Positions 26,037-33,173 of a DNA stretch of 33,173 nt are shown here, piece after piece. The translations under genes and the position numbers were made by a program. The stretch is from Parachlamydiaceae bacterium (GTDB lineage Bacteria > Chlamydiota > Chlamydiia > Chlamydiales > Parachlamydiaceae). The notes beneath the pieces are model-generated. The model ran no database searches, was not told the origin of the DNA, and worked only from the letters and a program-made list of their open reading frames with translations. How positions within the stretch are numbered: the stretch's first letter is position 1; each line of letters starts with the position of its first letter. The stretch spans positions 1 to 33,173 of the forward strand of contig JASBUW010000188.1 of the NCBI GenBank assembly GCA_030147755.1. Direction: 5' to 3'.

Positions 26037-26254
26037 TTTTCCACAGCTTTCTTACAAGAAGAAAAGAGTATTTATAAATTTATTCTTCTTCTTTAGATGT
26101 TGTGGAATTGTTGATAACTTCGCCGTTTTTCCTCTTTTTGTCTTTGTTAATAAATTGTCAATACATGGTGAGAAAATGAAGCTTTATATACAAGAGATTT
26201 GGTTATCAACTTTTTTTATCCTACTTATCGACAGAAAAAAAACAGTTATCAACA
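26037..26254. other. DnaA-box cluster, candidate replication origin
   Basis: Five 9-mers are close to the DnaA box TTATCCACA. They are TTTTCCACA at 26037-26045 (plus), TTATCAACA at 26109-26117 (minus), TTATCAACT at 26203-26211 (plus), TTATCGACA at 26225-26233 (plus) and TTATCAACA at 26246-26254 (plus). The flanking intergenic stretch to 26393 is A/T-rich and has no coding gene that I accept. In Chlamydia, as I recall, published numbering begins near hemB, a few genes from glmU/ispA, because the origin was placed there. The genes to the right all run on the plus strand. A DnaA-regulated promoter for the flanking genes is the alternative. Confidence 0.6.
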
Positions 26255-26393
26255 ACAAAAAGGGAAGGCAAAAGTGGCTATTTAAGAATGGGCAATAATT
26301 TTTTTTAGAATTCGCCTATAAATGTGTACCCTCATATTTAATCTCCGATTATATGTATGGGTTTAGAGAAAAATTTATTATAAGGAGGTAGTC

Positions 26394-26807
26394 ATGGAAT
26401 TCGAATCTATTGATTTTTTCAGAGCTATTTTAGGAAGTTTATTAGGAATTTTAGGGATGACAGCATTGGGGATGTGGATTGCCCCAGCGATGGGAATGCC
26501 GCGGATGAATCCGGCCGCTTTACTTGCACAGAAAATGCATGATAACCTTGTATTGGGTTGGATAGCGCATATTATGACAGGAATTGTGCTTGGTATCATT
26601 TACGCTCTCGTTCAACATTATTTTCCGGGACCAGCTGCTATGCGCGGCGCTCTTTTTAGTGTGATTCCCTGGTTAATTGCGCAAGTGATGCTTATGCCTA
26701 TGATGGGAAAACCTCTTTTTATGGGATCTAAAGTGATGGCGATGCAAAGTTTGATTGGTCATTTAATCTATGGAGTTATTTTAGGACTTGTTTATCAGAA
26801 TGGATAA
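26394..26807 (+). CDS. small membrane protein, DUF6789-like
   Basis: A 137-residue protein with about four membrane helices: 8-30, 50-72, 80-100 and 115-135. It carries Gly-rich GIVLGIIYALVQHY and GHLIYGVILGLVY repeats that resemble each other. The pattern is close to the DUF6789 group of small membrane proteins; the role is unknown. A textbook ribosome site AAGGAGG precedes the ATG, so expression is probably high. The next gene begins three bases after the stop, and the two are certainly co-translated. Its partner is an aquaporin-family protein, so a link with solute or water movement is possible but not shown. Confidence 0.75.
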   Translation: MEFESIDFFRAILGSLLGILGMTALGMWIAPAMGMPRMNPAALLAQKMHDNLVLGWIAHIMTGIVLGIIYALVQHYFPGPAAMRGALFSVIPWLIAQVMLMPMMGKPLFMGSKVMAMQSLIGHLIYGVILGLVYQNG

Positions 26808-26810
26808 GAA

Positions 26811-27614
26811 ATGTCTGAGATGGTGGATGCTTTAAAAAATCATTATCCTGAATACTTCATGGAAGCCGGGGAGCTAGGAATTCTGATGATGGCTATAGTA
26901 GGGCTTTCTACCCTAGTAGAATCCCCTCATTCGATTATGCTTCAGTTGATACCCGATCCATTTTTTCGCCTTCTTTTGATACAAACGTTGGTAGGATTCA
27001 CAATAGCGGGACTTGTTTATTCTAAATGGGGACAAAGATCGGGTATTCATATTAACCCTGTAGTGAGTTTAGTTTTTTATCGATTAGGAAAAATGAAATT
27101 TTGGGACATGATTTTTTATGTGATCTTTCAATGCCTGGGGGCTATATTAGGAGTGGCTCTCACTTTCATTTTATTTAATTTACTCTTGGGTTATTCTTAT
27201 TCTTCTCTTAATTATGCACCGACTATTCCTGGTAAGAATGGTGTTTGGGGAGCTTTTTTAGGTGAATTTATCACTTCTTTTATTTTTATGTTTGTCATTC
27301 TTGTCTTCATTAACCATCGAAAATTTCATTTCTATACAGGTTGGTTTTTGAGTTTGCTAATCGTTATATTTGTTATTGAGGTTCCTTATTCAGGATTAAG
27401 TATGAATCCTGCTAGAACATTAGCCTCTTCTGTTTTTAGTGGAAATTGGACATCTTTTTGGATTTATATCATTTCTCCTTTTTTGGCTATGTTTACGGCT
27501 GCAGAACTTTATGTTGCTCTCAAACAAAAAGTCTATTGTGCTAAAATTAATCATGATACTTGCGAACGCTGTATTTTTAATTGTACATATGAGCAAGGAT
27601 TTTTCTTAAAATAA
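26811..27614 (+). CDS. aquaporin/MIP-family channel
   Basis: A 267-residue MIP-family channel with six membrane segments. The second signature SGLSMNPARTLASS is canonical; the first is GIHINPVVSL, so the usual NPA is NPV. The half-helix loops and the GEF element (AFLGEFITSFIFMFVIL) are in place. The change may widen or alter the pore, and substrates could be glycerol, water or small solutes. After the last helix a tail of about 25 residues carries four Cys (C-x7-C-x2-C-x3-C), which is unusual for this family and could bind metal. The start lies three bases after the preceding stop with only a weak ribosome site, so it depends on coupling. Confidence 0.85.
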   Translation: MSEMVDALKNHYPEYFMEAGELGILMMAIVGLSTLVESPHSIMLQLIPDPFFRLLLIQTLVGFTIAGLVYSKWGQRSGIHINPVVSLVFYRLGKMKFWDMIFYVIFQCLGAILGVALTFILFNLLLGYSYSSLNYAPTIPGKNGVWGAFLGEFITSFIFMFVILVFINHRKFHFYTGWFLSLLIVIFVIEVPYSGLSMNPARTLASSVFSGNWTSFWIYIISPFLAMFTAAELYVALKQKVYCAKINHDTCERCIFNCTYEQGFFLK

Positions 27615-27652
27615 ACTTTGCTTATATTTGAAAACAGATTTATTTTGAAATT

Positions 27653-28813
27653 ATGTTTGACATACCTATTTGTCCCCATTTTAAAGCATGTTCAGGATGT
27701 AGCGAAATTCTCTCTTTAGCTCCACCTGCAATATGGGAAGAAGTTTTACTATTTTTCGATCCTTTTATTACTCCTCGCTTACATCAGGGACATCCTTTGC
27801 ATTGGCGTTATCGCGCTAAAGTAGCTGTGAGAGGAAGTGCCAAACAACCTCTTATAGGTCTTTTTAAACGTGTTTCTCATCATGTTATTCCTATCCCCTC
27901 TTGCTTGGTTCACCACCCTCACCTGAATCAAGCTTTTGAAAGAATACGCTTATGGATGTGTCAAAATGCGCTTATTCCTTATCAAGAAGCAAGTAATCAA
28001 GGAGATTTGCGTTATTTACAAGGTGTTGTGCAAAGAGAAACGGGACAAGTACAAATGACATTTGTACTGAATACAAAAGATGTGCAAACTCCTAAAGCAC
28101 GTCAATGGATACAATTAATCAAAAAACTTCATGAAGCTTATCCTGATTTTTGGCACTCGCTGTGGATTAATTTTAACGATCAATCTACAAACACCATTTT
28201 AGGGCCAAAATGGCATCTAGTTTGCGGAGAAGAACTATTATGGGAAGCTTTTGATCAGATAAAAGTGTGCTATGGTCCTGCAAGCTTTGGACAAGCAAAT
28301 TTACCACTTTTCGAAAGATTACTTTTTCGCTTGCGCGATCTATTACCTTCACAAGCGTGTGTGGCTGAATTTTATGCTGGTGTAGGTGTAATTGGCCTTT
28401 TCATTGCTTCTCATTGTCAATGGGTGCGTTGCAGCGAAATCAATCCTCATGCAGAAAGCTATTTTGAGCAATCTAAATCTTTACTTTCCGATCAGGTAGC
28501 AGCTAAATTATCTTTCACATCTAATTCTACTCAAAAAGCTTTATCCATTTTAGAAGGAGCTACAACGGTGATTGTAGATCCGCCTCGCAAAGGATTAGAT
28601 GCTCAATTTTTTCCTGCCCTTCAAGAAAACACAACAGCAAAGCAATTATTGTATATGAGCTGTGGCTGGAATGCTTTTAAGCGAGATTGCTTAAAATTAT
28701 GCCAAGAGGGTTGGAAAGTGTTAAGTGTGGATGGTTATGTGTTTTTTCCCGGCAGCAACCATATTGAATTGTTGGTAAATTTTGAAAGAAATTTGAATGA
28801 AAAAAATGAATAG
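27653..28813 (+). CDS. RNA uracil-5-methyltransferase (TrmA/RumA family)
   Basis: A 386-residue SAM-dependent enzyme that methylates C5 of uridines in rRNA or tRNA. Cys7, Cys13 and Cys16, with a fourth Cys near residue 83 (PSCLVHH), form the 4Fe-4S site of the RumA type. FGQANLPLFE, the SAM loop FYAGVGVIGLF, the DPPRKGLD motif and YMSCGWNAFKRD with nucleophile Cys337 follow in the normal order. The TRAM domain of some members is missing, which leaves a compact protein. The exact site (U747, U1939 or tRNA U54) cannot be decided. It lies 38 bases after the aquaporin gene, and no strong ribosome site is visible. Confidence 0.88.
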   Translation: MFDIPICPHFKACSGCSEILSLAPPAIWEEVLLFFDPFITPRLHQGHPLHWRYRAKVAVRGSAKQPLIGLFKRVSHHVIPIPSCLVHHPHLNQAFERIRLWMCQNALIPYQEASNQGDLRYLQGVVQRETGQVQMTFVLNTKDVQTPKARQWIQLIKKLHEAYPDFWHSLWINFNDQSTNTILGPKWHLVCGEELLWEAFDQIKVCYGPASFGQANLPLFERLLFRLRDLLPSQACVAEFYAGVGVIGLFIASHCQWVRCSEINPHAESYFEQSKSLLSDQVAAKLSFTSNSTQKALSILEGATTVIVDPPRKGLDAQFFPALQENTTAKQLLYMSCGWNAFKRDCLKLCQEGWKVLSVDGYVFFPGSNHIELLVNFERNLNEKNE

Positions 28814-28848
28814 ATTGATGATCTTAAAGCAAAGCTGTAGGTAATAAC

Positions 28849-30477
28849 ATGAGAAAAATGGCAATATCTATTAGACATCTATTACTTACTTTTTGCCTCA
28901 TATTTTTTACAGATTTTTTTGTAGATATTCATGCTCAAGAATCTAGAGATCTAGCTGTCGGCCAACCTCAAGCTGTTATTGATTTACGCACTCAAGCGGG
29001 AGTAGATCTTGTCAAAGCAGAATGGAAATATCAAGAAGCAACTATTGTTGAAGATCATTCTTCTCAGACATCTTCTATTAAAACCTATCGTTTAGAACCA
29101 CAAGCAGGTTCAAAAGATTATAATGATAGTTCTTGGAAAATTCTAGCTGCCACCGATGTGACAAATAGCATAGGAACGGGATTTCTTTCTTTTGCCTGGT
29201 ATCGTCTTCAGGTCACACTACCCGAAAAAGTGGCTGAATTTGATACAAAAGATTCAACAGCCGTTTTTGAGGTTGTTTTAGACAACTATGCGGAAATTTG
29301 GGTGGATGGCAAGTTGACCAGCATATCAGGACAATCAGGCGGATCTGTAATTAAAGGATTCCATGCCAGAAATAGAGTTATTCTTTCAGACAATGTGCAG
29401 CCCGGACAGACCATTCAGTTAGCCATTTTAGGGATTAACGGCCCTCTTTCAAATTTAAATAAGAATGGTATTCGGATTGGTTCTGCTACCATTGATTTTT
29501 ACAAGACATTTCCTATTACATCGGATGATTGGCATGATGTCGGAAAAGTTGTTCGTATAGATTCAGCATTAGATGAATTGATTGATCGTGATGCCACAGT
29601 GGAAAAAGTCGCAACGGGCTTTCAATTTACTGAAGGGCCTGTCTGGCATCCGGATAACTATCTTTTATTTAGCGATACTCAAGCTAACGTCATTTACCGT
29701 TATGATCCTCAAACAAATAATATTTCTATTTATCTCACTAAATCTGGTTATAGTGGATTTAACATAGGTGAATATAAAGAACCCGGATCGAATGGATTAA
29801 CGCTTGATAGCGAAAGAAGATTAGTGATTTGCCAAGAGGGTCATAGGCGCATCATACGCTATATTCCGGCTCAAGAGGTTGTTTTAGCTGATCGTTATCA
29901 AGGTAAGCGGTTGAATAGCCCTAATGATCTTGTTTATCGTTCAGATGGAATCCTGTTCTTTACAGATCCTCCTTACGGTTTTCCAAGGATTGCTGAAGAT
30001 CCACGAAAAGAACTTCTTTTTGCTGGGGTTTACTGTTTGATGAATGGAGAATTGAAGCTAGTTTCTAAAGAACTTGATAGACCTAACGGCCTTGCTTTTT
30101 CTCCTAATGAAAAGTACTTATATGTGACTAATTTGAACACGCGAAATAACTCTAGAACTGTTATGCGCTATGAAATTAAGCCGGATGGTACTGTTGCTAA
30201 CAGTAAAGTTTTCTTTAACGTGGACCAAGCTGATCCGGATAATGACGTCGCCATTGACGGCTTAAAAGTAGATCAGCAAGGCAATTTATATATAACAGGG
30301 GGCATATGGGTGGTATCGCCGGAAGGTAAGTATTTAGGTAAAATAACATGTCCTGAACCCCCTGCCAATTTAGCGTGGGGAGGTCAAGATCGAAAAACGC
30401 TGTATATCACAGCACGTAAAAGCCTCTATCGCGTACGCACAAAAGTACCGGGGTTTTTACCTTATTTATTTGAATGA
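28849..30477 (+). CDS. exported SMP-30/gluconolactonase-like protein
   Basis: A 542-residue protein with a signal peptide (residues 1-30, basic start, hydrophobic core, then HAQ). Residues 35-225 form a jelly-roll-like domain (YNDSSWKILAA, WVDGKL) resembling the sugar-binding part of glycoside hydrolases. Residues 245-540 form an SMP-30/gluconolactonase-type beta-propeller: FQFTEGPVWHPDNYLLFSD, then GSNGLTLDSERRLVICQEGHR, NSPNDLVYRSDGILFFTDPP, DRPNGLAFSPNEKYLYVTN and VAIDGLKVDQQGNLYITG. The acidic and Asn metal ligands seem intact. It probably hydrolyses a sugar lactone or related ester in the periplasm. An AGGT about ten bases upstream supports the start. This family is unexpected in reduced chlamydiae and suggests gain by transfer. 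Confidence 0.85.
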   Translation: MRKMAISIRHLLLTFCLIFFTDFFVDIHAQESRDLAVGQPQAVIDLRTQAGVDLVKAEWKYQEATIVEDHSSQTSSIKTYRLEPQAGSKDYNDSSWKILAATDVTNSIGTGFLSFAWYRLQVTLPEKVAEFDTKDSTAVFEVVLDNYAEIWVDGKLTSISGQSGGSVIKGFHARNRVILSDNVQPGQTIQLAILGINGPLSNLNKNGIRIGSATIDFYKTFPITSDDWHDVGKVVRIDSALDELIDRDATVEKVATGFQFTEGPVWHPDNYLLFSDTQANVIYRYDPQTNNISIYLTKSGYSGFNIGEYKEPGSNGLTLDSERRLVICQEGHRRIIRYIPAQEVVLADRYQGKRLNSPNDLVYRSDGILFFTDPPYGFPRIAEDPRKELLFAGVYCLMNGELKLVSKELDRPNGLAFSPNEKYLYVTNLNTRNNSRTVMRYEIKPDGTVANSKVFFNVDQADPDNDVAIDGLKVDQQGNLYITGGIWVVSPEGKYLGKITCPEPPANLAWGGQDRKTLYITARKSLYRVRTKVPGFLPYLFE

Positions 30478-30495
30478 TGATAAGTATAGCTTTTG

Positions 30496-32112
30496 CTAAT
30501 TTTTCTGTTTTGCTAGATAAGCTTGATGTGGAGATTTTCCCTTATCTGGATACACATATTCTAAAATACCTTGTTTGACTAATGGACTAAGATATTGCCT
30601 AACCAAATGCTTCTTATCTTTTTTGTTCAAAAGATCAGCTAATTGTTGTGCTGTGAAAGCTTGCCAAGCGCACAATGCATAGATCAATTGTCTAACTTCC
30701 TCTTGTGAGGGTTTTTTTTTGAACGTTTTAATTTTAGCTTTTAAATTTTCTGGAAAAGTTTCTAAATTGATTATTTGGTGTGTTTCACCTTCCAGCTGGT
30801 GTGTTTCACCTTCCAGCTGGTGTGTTTCTTTGCCAAACAAAAGAGGTGTTCTATTAATTTTTCCAATTGCTTCGGGATGTATAGGCAAAATTGTTAAAAA
30901 GTAATGACATTCCTCATCTGTTTTAAATATAGCTGGTGGCGATCCATTCTTTTTCATTGCTTTAAGAATCTTAGGAATTCCCGTACAACGTCCTTCTGTT
31001 AAGTGAAGTTCCTTCAGAAAATCTCCAATACGTCTATTTCTATATGTGCGTACGCTAACAGATCCTTTATTTAAATCTTCTATTTTTAGAGGTGGTAAAG
31101 GACCCGGAAAGGATAAAATTTCTATACGATCAGGACGAATGCTGATTTCAATAGGCTCTCTTTGTGCATAGTCTTTGTGATAAACAGCATTGGCTAAAGC
31201 TTCTTCTAAAGCAATATAAGGATAGTTATAAAATCGATCTGCTTCTGCACGATTAGGTCTTTTCCTAACTTCTTCTTGAATAAATTGAGATTGAAGATAG
31301 CGTAAAGCCTCTTTCAATTGAATGTGAATAGGACCTTTAAAGATTTTTTCTGAAAAACTATCGCCAAATTCATCATGAAATTCAACAATCTCAATGCGTG
31401 CATAAGGAAAAAATTTCTCAGGATTACTGTTAAACATCATTAAACCAATATTTAAAGGCTTTAAATATTCCTGGGGACCTTGAATAATTTGCATTTGATG
31501 GCAAAGTTGGACAAAGGAAATTTTATCCACTTCATCTATAAGATCGCTTTTAACATCTCTCAGAAAGTCTTTTATAATGCCTATTTGGAAGTCTTTTAAT
31601 TCTGCTTGATGACAAATGCGATCATCAAAAGGAACTTGATTTGCTAATTCATGCAGCCGTTGAGTATCTTTTGTCTGTGCTTTGACAGTTGTAGAATTGC
31701 GCCGAATAAAATAAGCATAAGATGCTTGTTTACTCATTGTTTCAGGCGCTTGATAAGGACGTGTTTGTCCTCCAGGACACCATATAAGCAGGAGCATTTT
31801 GTTTTGAAATTTAATTGGAGCTACAATGGGATGATAATGTGGACGTAATCGATTGCCTAATTGAACAAGTTCTTTTTGAATTTCATCAATCTTGCTTGTA
31901 CTTAATCCTAGGGGTGGAAAAACCGGTTGTCCTTCTTTTTCTTCCACTCCAATTATTAAATATCCTCCACCCCAGTTATTGATGTCATTGGCGAAAGCGC
32001 AAATGGTATGAATGATTTCTTCCGGATTCCAGCCTTTTTTAAATTCGAGACGTTCCCATTCGACGATCTGTCCTTTCAATAACTCCTCAACATTAAGTGG
32101 AAGTGCTGTCAT
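30496..32112 (-). CDS. AlbA_2/Schlafen-type ATP-binding regulator
   Basis: About 538 residues. The N-terminal 130 form an AlbA_2 (Schlafen-like) domain with the signature ERLEFKKGWNPEEIIHTICAFAND and NWGGGYLIIGVEE. The middle has a helical linker and a GHKL-like ATPase region, with EALANAVYHKDY and RPDRIEILSFPGPLPP. The C-terminus, about 470-538, is a winged-helix-like DNA-binding domain. This is the COG2865 group of putative transcriptional regulators, usually of unknown target. A 21-base tandem repeat encodes ETHQLEG copies at about residues 430-450. I choose the ATG at 32112, because AAGGT precedes it while the longer start at 32130 is a TTG. It converges on the SMP-30 gene with 18 bases between. 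Confidence 0.82.
   Translation of the reverse strand: MTALPLNVEELLKGQIVEWERLEFKKGWNPEEIIHTICAFANDINNWGGGYLIIGVEEKEGQPVFPPLGLSTSKIDEIQKELVQLGNRLRPHYHPIVAPIKFQNKMLLLIWCPGGQTRPYQAPETMSKQASYAYFIRRNSTTVKAQTKDTQRLHELANQVPFDDRICHQAELKDFQIGIIKDFLRDVKSDLIDEVDKISFVQLCHQMQIIQGPQEYLKPLNIGLMMFNSNPEKFFPYARIEIVEFHDEFGDSFSEKIFKGPIHIQLKEALRYLQSQFIQEEVRKRPNRAEADRFYNYPYIALEEALANAVYHKDYAQREPIEISIRPDRIEILSFPGPLPPLKIEDLNKGSVSVRTYRNRRIGDFLKELHLTEGRCTGIPKILKAMKKNGSPPAIFKTDEECHYFLTILPIHPEAIGKINRTPLLFGKETHQLEGETHQLEGETHQIINLETFPENLKAKIKTFKKKPSQEEVRQLIYALCAWQAFTAQQLADLLNKKDKKHLVRQYLSPLVKQGILEYVYPDKGKSPHQAYLAKQKN
30776..30828 (-). repeat. 21-bp tandem repeat inside the regulator gene
   Basis: Two perfect copies (30776-30796 and 30797-30817) and a third partial one form an in-frame repeat that encodes ETHQLEG in tandem. 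As the unit is a multiple of three, copy number can change without breaking the frame. Confidence 0.85.
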
Positions 32113-32190
32113 TATGTGACCTTTTTGCAAAATTTCTTAGGAATTCACCTCTATAAAGCATTCGTAGAGTAATTTAATTTTTTTTTGAAT

Positions 32191-32847
32191 TCAACCCACA
32201 AAAAAACCATGTCTAAAAGTTCCTTCTTGAACAGTACCATTAAACTTTGTTCTTTTACCTTGGCCGTGTAGCTCATTTTGTTCGAATTCTCCTTCTTCTA
32301 TTTTACCTTGTGGCCATGTTCGCTTGCCGTGTCCATTTAACCGGCCATTTTTAAAATCACCTTCCCAAGACTGTCCAGGAACAATATCACCAAAGAAAAG
32401 ATATTTTTTTATCTCGCCATAATTGCGTTTACCTTGACCGTCTAACTCATCATTTTTAAATTCTCCTTCTTCCAGCCATCTTCCTCCAAACCATATACTA
32501 TTGTTAGCAAATTTCTTTCCTTGGCCATTTAATTGATTTTCTACAAAATTCCCTTCTGCAATAGCTCCAAAAAGGTATTCTTTTTTCCCTTTTCCATTTA
32601 GTCGACCATTTTTAAATTCACCTTCATAAACTAAACCGAAAAAATCGACCCGTTTTCCTACTCCATCTACAGGTGCTTTAGCATTATAATAGAAATAACG
32701 GCATGTGCAGTAAACCATATACAATCCAAATGCAGCAGCAGCAATGAAAGCTACCATTTTTTCTGTAGAGGTAAAAGAGCGTAAGATCCCTGCTTGTTTT
32801 AAGTGGGAAAATCCACTAGATAATACACTCGATAAATTAACATTCAT
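32191..32847 (-). CDS. membrane-anchored MORN-repeat protein
   Basis: A 218-residue protein. Residues 1-28 are polar, and one membrane helix at about 30-48 ends in CTCRYFYY. The C-terminal 150 residues hold MORN repeats such as YEGEFKNGRLNGKGKKEY, EGNFVENQLNGQGKKF, EEGEFKNDELDGQGKRNY and EGDFKNGRLNGHGKRTW, often ending in GQGKR. The N-terminal module resembles that of the protein at 2976-3485. The MORN part probably binds membranes or a partner. AAAAGGA about seven bases upstream supports the start. It is monocistronic and reads away from a long A/T-rich region, bases 32848-33000, which presumably holds its promoter. Confidence 0.82.
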   Translation of the reverse strand: MNVNLSSVLSSGFSHLKQAGILRSFTSTEKMVAFIAAAAFGLYMVYCTCRYFYYNAKAPVDGVGKRVDFFGLVYEGEFKNGRLNGKGKKEYLFGAIAEGNFVENQLNGQGKKFANNSIWFGGRWLEEGEFKNDELDGQGKRNYGEIKKYLFFGDIVPGQSWEGDFKNGRLNGHGKRTWPQGKIEEGEFEQNELHGQGKRTKFNGTVQEGTFRHGFFVG

Positions 32848-33049
32848 AGTTTTAAATCCTTTTAAATAAGAACAAATTTATTAATATTTTTACATAAAAC
32901 GTAAAATTAAGAAAGTAAGTATACGTAAATATAAATTAATATTCAACAATAATTAATTAAATAACAAAAATTGTAATTATATATCAATGTGGTAGGCCGT
33001 TACAAAAATAACATTTCGAAGGACCATATGCCGCTCTTTCAGAGCTCAA

Positions 33050-33114
33050 ATGTGTGTAGGTCTAAACCCGGGCTGCCGCGCTTAAGGCGCTCTAGCCCAT
33101 ACTTGTACCCACAT
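33050..33114. repeat. long imperfect palindrome with T-run
   Basis: Outer arms atgtg/acat (33050-33054 and 33111-33114), inner gggct/agccc (33070-33074 and 33094-33098) and a GC-rich centre form a structured element. It is followed by ctttttcttg. It is higher in GC than its surroundings and comparable to the palindrome at 11-60. It could be a REP-type mobile repeat or the terminator of a gene beyond the window. I see no gene in bases 32848-33173. Confidence 0.45.
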
Positions 33115-33173
33115 CTTTTTCTTGACGAAAATATGTAGCGTAGACTTTAGTCTGCGCTCATTTCCACGGTATT

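Noticed and set aside
26017-26298. Open frame of 93 codons through the DnaA-box region
   Set aside because: It has an atypical Phe/Lys-rich composition, no ribosome site, overlaps the minus-strand glmU-like gene, and covers DnaA-like boxes; more likely non-coding.
1-33173. tRNA, rRNA or CRISPR arrays
   Set aside because: No cloverleaf, rRNA-like stretch or regularly spaced repeats were recognised by reading; a covariance-model scan would be needed to exclude short RNAs.

Overview
The window comes from an amoeba-associated chlamydia, most likely of the Parachlamydiaceae type. The evidence is an AT-rich genome, a recognisable chlamydial core, and accessory genes with eukaryotic-like or Legionella-like domains. 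The core includes the run yggT/dus/acyP, three envelope genes, the formyl-THF cyclo-ligase gene and recA, followed by ispA and a short glmU-like gene. As I remember the Chlamydia trachomatis map, dus (CT644), CT646-648, ygfA (CT649) and recA (CT650) lie together, and ispA/glmU are CT628/CT629. This comparison is from memory and was not searched.

Layout. From 1 to 2915 there are palindromic repeats, then an overlapping pair encoding a metallo-beta-lactamase-fold DNA exonuclease and an ATP-dependent DNA ligase. From 2976 to 9340 there are four lineage-type proteins of unknown function (membrane-anchored, secreted, charged or coiled) and a DUF2071 protein. From 9485 to 15280 lies the conserved block: yggT-dus-acyP on the minus strand, and diverging from it a PilM/GspL-like protein, a small membrane protein, an exported MORN_2-repeat protein and the formyl-THF cyclo-ligase.

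From 15288 to about 23030 an accessory island separates the cyclo-ligase gene from recA. It holds a DUF2442 remnant, a protein resembling the SidE/Dup phosphodiesterase domain, a MORN-repeat protein, a membrane-anchored kinase-like protein and a RasGEF-domain protein. It also holds three decayed gene fragments and a TA-flanked inverted-repeat element. A truncated tail of the cyclo-ligase gene is joined head to head to a truncated tail of the kinase-like gene at about 17200. That is the junction expected from an old tandem duplication of the island's left part, followed by loss of different genes from each copy.

From 23229 to 30477 are recA with a strong terminator, ispA, the short glmU-like gene, an intergenic region with five DnaA-box-like 9-mers (candidate oriC), a small membrane protein coupled to an aquaporin-family protein, a TrmA/RumA-type RNA methyltransferase and an exported SMP-30-type protein. 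From 30496 to the end are an AlbA_2/ATPase-type regulator, a membrane-anchored MORN protein and a GC-rich palindrome.

The most interesting signals are the ygfA-recA island with two candidate host-directed enzymes, its duplication scar, the candidate replication origin, and the conserved PilM-like/MORN_2 envelope cluster.
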